Assembly: GCF_002366715.1 (NCBI RefSeq)
Contig: NZ_DFBS01000005.1
Coordinates: 1-64,000 of the forward strand
DNA from: Halomonas sp. UBA3074
GTDB taxonomy: Bacteria > Pseudomonadota > Gammaproteobacteria > Pseudomonadales > Halomonadaceae
DNA length: 64,000 nt
Direction of reading: 5' to 3'
In this document: piece after piece, positions 60,182-64,000 of the stretch
How the letters are laid out: the number at the start of each line of letters is the position of its first letter
How positions within the stretch are numbered: the first letter of the stretch is position 1
Notes under the pieces: generated by a model
Told to the model about the DNA's origin: nothing
The model's input: the letters and a program-made list of their open reading frames with translations, nothing else
Database searches by the model: none
Program-made: the position numbers and the translations under genes

Positions 60182-61217
60182 GTCGGCACAGCGCTTGCTG
60201 GTGATTGGCCCTTCTTGGGTCGGTGATATGGTCATGGCGCAAAGCCTGTTCATGACCCTAAAAGCCCGACAGCCAGATGCCACGATAGGGGTGGTGGCCC
60301 CCGCCTGGTCGCAGCCTATTTTAGAGCGCATGCCTGAGGTGGATGAGGTATTGCCCTTAGCGGTTGGTCATGGCGAATTTGGCTTGGCCAGCCGCCGCGA
60401 GCTCGCCAGCCGCCTAAGGGGGCGATTCGATCGTGCGATTGTCTTGCCGCGTTCTTGGAAAGCCGCGTTGGTGCCCTTTATGGCGCGCATACCTGAGCGT
60501 GTGGGTTTTGTAGGCGAGCATCGCTATGGTCTTCTTAACGAGCGCCGTAAGCTCGAAAAGCAGGTACTGGATCAAACGGTAAAGCGCTTTGTGTCGCTAG
60601 GGCTACCCCTTGAAGAAGCGACCAGCGGTGACTTTATGTTGCCCAAGCCACAGTTGCAGGTTGATCGCGATAACCTGGTTAACTTACGTCTGACGCATTC
60701 GCTTTCATCGCGCAAGGCGATTGGTATGATGCCGGGCGCTGAATATGGCCCCGCCAAGCAGTGGCCGATCACTTACTTTCACAGATTAGCAAAACGGTTG
60801 GTGAAAGAAGGCTTTGAAGTGCGGGTGCTGGGCGGCGCCAAGGATCACCCCGCGGGCGAAGACATTACGCAGGGGCTGGCTCATGCCCATAACTTATGCG
60901 GTAAAACGCAGCTGGCCGATGCCGTTGACTTGCTGGCGGACTGTGGGCAAGTGGTGACCAATGACTCGGGTTTGATGCATGTGGCCGCCGCGGTAGGCGT
61001 TCGCATCCATGCGTTATATGGCTCTTCTTCGCCCGCCTACACACCGCCGTTGACGGATAATTCAGTGATTCACTATCTAGGGCTTTCCTGTTCGCCGTGC
61101 TTTCAGCGTACCTGCCCTTTGGGGCATACCAACTGCCTAAATGAGTTAAGTGTCGAGCAGGTATACCAACAGATCCATGCGTCTCATCCTCGGGAAAGCA
61201 TCATTACTAATGGCTGA
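60174..61217 (+). CDS. waaF: ADP-heptose:LPS heptosyltransferase II
   Basis: GT9 transferase adding the second heptose to the LPS inner core; 347 aa. LLVIGPSWVGDMVMAQSLFMTLK, VLPRSWKAALVPFMARIPERVGFVGE, MMPGAEYGPAKQWP and VVTNDSGLMHVAAAVG are the family motifs. Overlap with hldD by eight bases shows coupling. Its 3' end overlaps the convergent OpgB-like gene by 11 bases. Confidence 0.93.
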   Translation: MAKSAQRLLVIGPSWVGDMVMAQSLFMTLKARQPDATIGVVAPAWSQPILERMPEVDEVLPLAVGHGEFGLASRRELASRLRGRFDRAIVLPRSWKAALVPFMARIPERVGFVGEHRYGLLNERRKLEKQVLDQTVKRFVSLGLPLEEATSGDFMLPKPQLQVDRDNLVNLRLTHSLSSRKAIGMMPGAEYGPAKQWPITYFHRLAKRLVKEGFEVRVLGGAKDHPAGEDITQGLAHAHNLCGKTQLADAVDLLADCGQVVTNDSGLMHVAAAVGVRIHALYGSSSPAYTPPLTDNSVIHYLGLSCSPCFQRTCPLGHTNCLNELSVEQVYQQIHASHPRESIITNG

Positions 61218-62850
61218 GCTCCACTTCATCGGCGAGATCGGCGGGCGTTTCCACGGTTTGCTGTTGCGAAGAGAGCTCGTCGGTTTCACGGCGCTGAGGA
61301 GAGATGCCTTCCCAGAGGCGGTGCTGCAGCGCTGTCTCTTCTCTGAGGCGCTCGTTGAGTACTTCGATGCCATGCGCTTCGACCAGTGTCCGTTGATCAC
61401 TAAACAGCGACGTGCCTAACCCCGCCCGGCTACGTTCTAAGCGAAAACCTAGCGCATCCAACAACGTGGGAAAGACGTCCAGCATGGTGGCATCGCGACG
61501 AATACGCTGCGGCTGAATATCATCACCTATCATGATGAGGGTGTTGTCACGATCAAGCGCCGTTAATTGATCCCACACTGACACCCGCATGGTCAGGTGG
61601 TCGCTGAGTATTACCACCAGCGTATTGTCGAGTAACCCTTCGCTTTTCAAGCGGCCAATTAAATCTCGGGCAAGCCATGTGGAGCACTTGACCGAGTAAA
61701 GAATATCCTGCCCGTCAAACTCTCCCTGCTGCTTTTCGCAAGATTGGGAAGGGTATCCATTGGGTGCATGGCCTGCCAAATTAAGTGTTACCACCCCCCA
61801 GGGGCCGTTATCCTCTTTTTCCAATCGCCGGATTTCGTCAGCGGTAATGTCATAGAGGGTGTCATCGTACAGCCCCCAACTATTGACATACTCTGGATCG
61901 CTCAACTGCGGCTCTAACTCTTCACGTCCTTGAACGGTATTGAATTGATGGCCGCGATAGAAAAGCCCCTTACCCGCAAACTGAGTACTGGCTCCGCCCA
62001 GGTAGCTGAGCTGGTAGCCCTGCGCAGCGAGTATATCGCCAAGGCAGTCGACGCCAGGTACCACTTTCGAAAGCGGTTCAAACTGGCTGTCGTGAAGCAG
62101 CCCTGCAGGCATCAAGGGCACACCGCATTGGCTGGCTATCATGCCCGCCATCGTCCAACCGGTGTTATCCATCTGTCGGACACCTTCAAACACGACGCCT
62201 TCTTGCCCCAGCGCGTTGAGGTGGGTGTAAGTATCACCGAATATTTCATCGGCATAGGTGCGCTCTATGCTTTCTAGGTACAAGAGAAGTAGGTTAGGGG
62301 CCTCTCTTAACTCTTCACTGGGGGGCGGCTTATAACGGCGATCCAGCCAAGCACCGTCATCAGTGACAATCGCGGCGCTGCGTTGGCCTAGTCCAAACAA
62401 CAGCGGGTTACTGGCCAACAGTAAAATAGCAAAAAAGCGTTCGGCTAATCGCCAGCGTTGGTCATGGCGTGATAACCACGTAACGGCTGCCAGCACACCG
62501 ATCATTATCAGCGTATAAAGCACAGCAGAGAGCATTTTACCGGCACCGCCATGCTCGGCCATACCTGCCTGGAGATGAAAAAACACCGCACCCAAATCGA
62601 CGATGCCGAAACTATCTGCTAAGTAGACGTAGACACCCCAGAGGCTTAGCGGTAAAAGCGACCACGGCCACATCTTACGGTAACGTGCATTGGCAGGCTC
62701 TCCCCAGCGGAGTTTTAGTCCTACACCAATCCAAATGGCCGCCACGAAAAATAGCGTCCACCAAGGCAGACGAGTCAGTACCGTGACGGTATAGCCTAAG
62801 CAAAGGCCGATAGTCACGATCGCTATTTGGCGAATAGCACGAGGATTCAT
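61207..62850 (-). CDS. OpgB/MdoB-like phosphoglycerol (or phosphoethanolamine) transferase, membrane sulfatase fold
   Basis: 547 aa from ATG 62850. About four to five N-terminal membrane helices (residues 10-160) precede a periplasmic alkaline-phosphatase/sulfatase domain. Family markers: LLLYLESIERTYAD (the metal-binding Glu), MDNTGWTMAGMIASQCGVPL with the nucleophile Thr, CLGDILAAQGYQLSYLGGASTQFAGKGLFYRGHQF, NSWGLYDDTLYD and VVILSDHLTM. These match the layout of E. coli OpgB (MdoB), which transfers phosphoglycerol to periplasmic glucans. Its place beside waaF suggests action on LPS or on a glucan; the acceptor is unknown. Phosphoethanolamine transferases of the EptA type share the fold but differ in these motifs. 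Confidence 0.78.
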   Translation of the reverse strand: MNPRAIRQIAIVTIGLCLGYTVTVLTRLPWWTLFFVAAIWIGVGLKLRWGEPANARYRKMWPWSLLPLSLWGVYVYLADSFGIVDLGAVFFHLQAGMAEHGGAGKMLSAVLYTLIMIGVLAAVTWLSRHDQRWRLAERFFAILLLASNPLLFGLGQRSAAIVTDDGAWLDRRYKPPPSEELREAPNLLLLYLESIERTYADEIFGDTYTHLNALGQEGVVFEGVRQMDNTGWTMAGMIASQCGVPLMPAGLLHDSQFEPLSKVVPGVDCLGDILAAQGYQLSYLGGASTQFAGKGLFYRGHQFNTVQGREELEPQLSDPEYVNSWGLYDDTLYDITADEIRRLEKEDNGPWGVVTLNLAGHAPNGYPSQSCEKQQGEFDGQDILYSVKCSTWLARDLIGRLKSEGLLDNTLVVILSDHLTMRVSVWDQLTALDRDNTLIMIGDDIQPQRIRRDATMLDVFPTLLDALGFRLERSRAGLGTSLFSDQRTLVEAHGIEVLNERLREETALQHRLWEGISPQRRETDELSSQQQTVETPADLADEVELSH

Positions 62851-62901
62851 AGGCAACCTACGTTATCAGGCAAATTAAAATTTAATATTAGGGCGTCACT
62901 A

Positions 62902-63597
62902 TTAGATGCCTGACGACCTGTTTGAGATATCACTCAGAGGCGTTGCTGCGGCAAAACGATAATCACCAGCATAAACTTTTTGCGCACAATAGGTAAATCT
63001 TGATTTTGTCCGTCGCCATTTTCGGTTGGTATAACAATTTGATAGAGTTTTACTCTTTAATAGTAATTGTGTTTTCAGGTTTATTTTTTTAGGTGAAAAG
63101 CCATCAATCATGATCAGTTTTTTGTTAATGTGTTCGCCCTCTATGACAAAATTGTCAATATTGAAATCAGAAGCAGGAATGCCGTTAGTAGAAAAATTAC
63201 CAACGATATTTTCTACTAAACATACGGCTTGCTCGACAGTGAGCTCTCGTCTAAATAAAAGCTTACGTAAAGTAACCGATTGGCCATGGTCATCAACAAT
63301 TCGGTCGACCACTAAGCCAGGGCCTTTATTTGTTCTCACCCAGCCTTGACAGTGACTAATACGACAATCTTTTTCTCTTGTGACCAGAGATGTTGATATA
63401 TACCATTCGGAAAAACTTTGTCGATGGTCTTTGACCCAGTTTTCTGGGTGTCGAGCAATTTTTATTAGTTGTGATGGGTTGGCTTCATCGAAATAACAAA
63501 TGCGATTTGATCCGTAAGACAAAATGTTATCGTCATTTAGAATTATTTTTTCACTATCTTTTATTTGTCTTTTTATTTCTTTGAGTGAGTTGTACAT
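62902..63597 (-). CDS. YrbL-family protein (PhoP-regulated kinase-like fold)
   Basis: 231 aa, distinctly AT-rich relative to the neighbouring core genes. The YrbL (PhoP regulatory network) motifs are seen in order: LSYGSNRICYFDEANPSQLIKIAR, ISHCQGWVRTNKGPGLVVDRIVDDHG, GIPASDFNIDNFVIEGE, and LIMIDGFSP. The pattern (K in LIKIAR, DFNIDNF, IDGF) resembles the catalytic loop and metal site of kinase-fold proteins, so a phosphotransferase acting on LPS sugars, like WaaP or RfaY, is possible. It overlaps the start of the glycosyltransferase gene end by 25 bp and is co-directional. The lower GC suggests acquisition with an LPS cluster. Confidence 0.78.
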   Translation of the reverse strand: MYNSLKEIKRQIKDSEKIILNDDNILSYGSNRICYFDEANPSQLIKIARHPENWVKDHRQSFSEWYISTSLVTREKDCRISHCQGWVRTNKGPGLVVDRIVDDHGQSVTLRKLLFRRELTVEQAVCLVENIVGNFSTNGIPASDFNIDNFVIEGEHINKKLIMIDGFSPKKINLKTQLLLKSKTLSNCYTNRKWRRTKSRFTYCAQKVYAGDYRFAAATPLSDISNRSSGI

Positions 63598-64000
63598 ATA
63601 TCATCCTTGATATTATCTTTGATATGTTCTGCAATTAAGGATTGCAGCGCTTGGTATTGATACTCATATGTATAACCACTGGCCGTTTCGACTAGCTGGT
63701 TGTTTATAAGTGAATTGTCGGTGCACATGAGGTCTTCAACCTTGCGCGCCCACTCCTCTGGCAGATAGCCTTCAACAATCAAATCTGTTAGCTTATCGTG
63801 TAACAGTTCTCCAGCGCCAACACGTTCAGACACTAAGGTTAATGTTGAACAAGCCATGGCCTCAAGTATAACACAACCAAATTCTTCAATATGCGCAGGC
63901 AAAACGAAGAGATCTAGAGCGGCATAATACTGTTCGACCTCCGAAACCGTTTTTTTCCATATGAAATACTGGGAAACACCCAACTGTTCTGCTTTTTCTT
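63573..64000 (-). CDS. Glycosyltransferase family 4, C-terminal part (runs off the window)
   Basis: The minus-strand frame is open at the right edge; 141 residues of the C-terminal nucleotide-sugar-binding domain are visible. EKAEQLGVSQYFIWKK, then VSEVEQYYAALDLFVLPAHIEEFGCVILEAMACSTLTLVSERVGAGELL is the GT4 donor-binding motif, with the conserved Glu pair in EEFGCVILEAMA. It resembles WaaG-like core glycosyltransferases. AT-rich like the yrbL gene it overlaps. The acceptor cannot be told from this part. Confidence 0.88.
   Translation of the reverse strand, partial: EKAEQLGVSQYFIWKKTVSEVEQYYAALDLFVLPAHIEEFGCVILEAMACSTLTLVSERVGAGELLHDKLTDLIVEGYLPEEWARKVEDLMCTDNSLINNQLVETASGYTYEYQYQALQSLIAEHIKDNIKDDICTTHSKK

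Noticed and set aside
1..64000. tRNA, rRNA, CRISPR, toxin-antitoxin, restriction or phage genes
   Set aside because: None was recognised in the window; absence is by reading, not by a search program.

Overview
The window looks like a stretch of a gammaproteobacterial chromosome around the replication origin, most likely from a Halomonadaceae member (Halomonas or a close relative). This rests on recognising the protein families, on the atp-parBA-rsmG-mnmG and rpmH-rnpA-yidC-mnmE blocks typical of gammaproteobacterial origins, and on a GC content that looks mid-50s % by eye. No tRNA, rRNA, CRISPR array or complete mobile element was found. Almost all the DNA is coding.

Layout. (1) 1-10.1 kb is a pentose region. 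A minus-strand operon holds a D-xylose dehydrogenase-like SDR, a sugar-binding protein, two ABC permeases, a GH43 beta-xylosidase and a broken ABC ATPase at the window edge. It diverges from a ROK regulator, a ketoglutarate-semialdehyde dehydrogenase-type ALDH and an AraD1/FAH-fold dehydratase. Together they suggest uptake of xylo-oligosaccharides, cytoplasmic hydrolysis and oxidation by a Weimberg-type route; the expected xylonate dehydratase is not in the window. The divergent intergenic region carries a site with the geometry of the Bacillus XylR operator. (2) 10.2-18.5 kb: glmS, glmU, apbE and uppP (minus), fieF (plus) and mgtE (minus), i.e. envelope precursors and metal transport. (3) 18.6-25.7 kb: the complete F1Fo ATP synthase operon atpIBEFHAGDC. 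(4) 26-30.3 kb: parB, parA, rsmG and mnmG, then a roughly 0.4 kb non-coding region rich in DnaA boxes. (5) 30.9-44.4 kb: a block inserted between mnmG and mnmE with an amino-acid ABC transporter, erpA, argC, a CLC protein, hemJ-thiD-hemL, a CsgD-like regulator, rdgB-hemW, an OmpA lipoprotein and rlmJ. (6) 44.4-48.3 kb: mnmE, yidC, rnpA and rpmH (minus). (7) 48.4-55.3 kb: a second DnaA-box/AT-rich region, then dnaA, dnaN, recF and gyrB (plus). (8) 55.3-64 kb: gmhB and glyS-glyQ (minus), hldD-waaF (plus), an OpgB-like membrane transferase, a YrbL-like protein and a glycosyltransferase (minus), the start of a lipopolysaccharide locus whose last two genes are clearly AT-richer.

How it fits together. 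Most of the window serves replication, segregation, translation and energy. Four perfect 16-bp parS sites lie at 52.1-56.0 kb. Two of them are inside recF, in the same reading frame, so RecF carries the peptide FHVKH twice. Two DnaA-box clusters about 18 kb apart are both candidate origins. The points most worth checking are the dual origin-like regions, the parS sites in recF, the xylO-like operator, the ABC ATPase truncated at its Walker A motif, the apparent loss of yidD and the AT-rich YrbL/glycosyltransferase pair. I found no clear new defence or mobile system; this is mainly a core-genome region.
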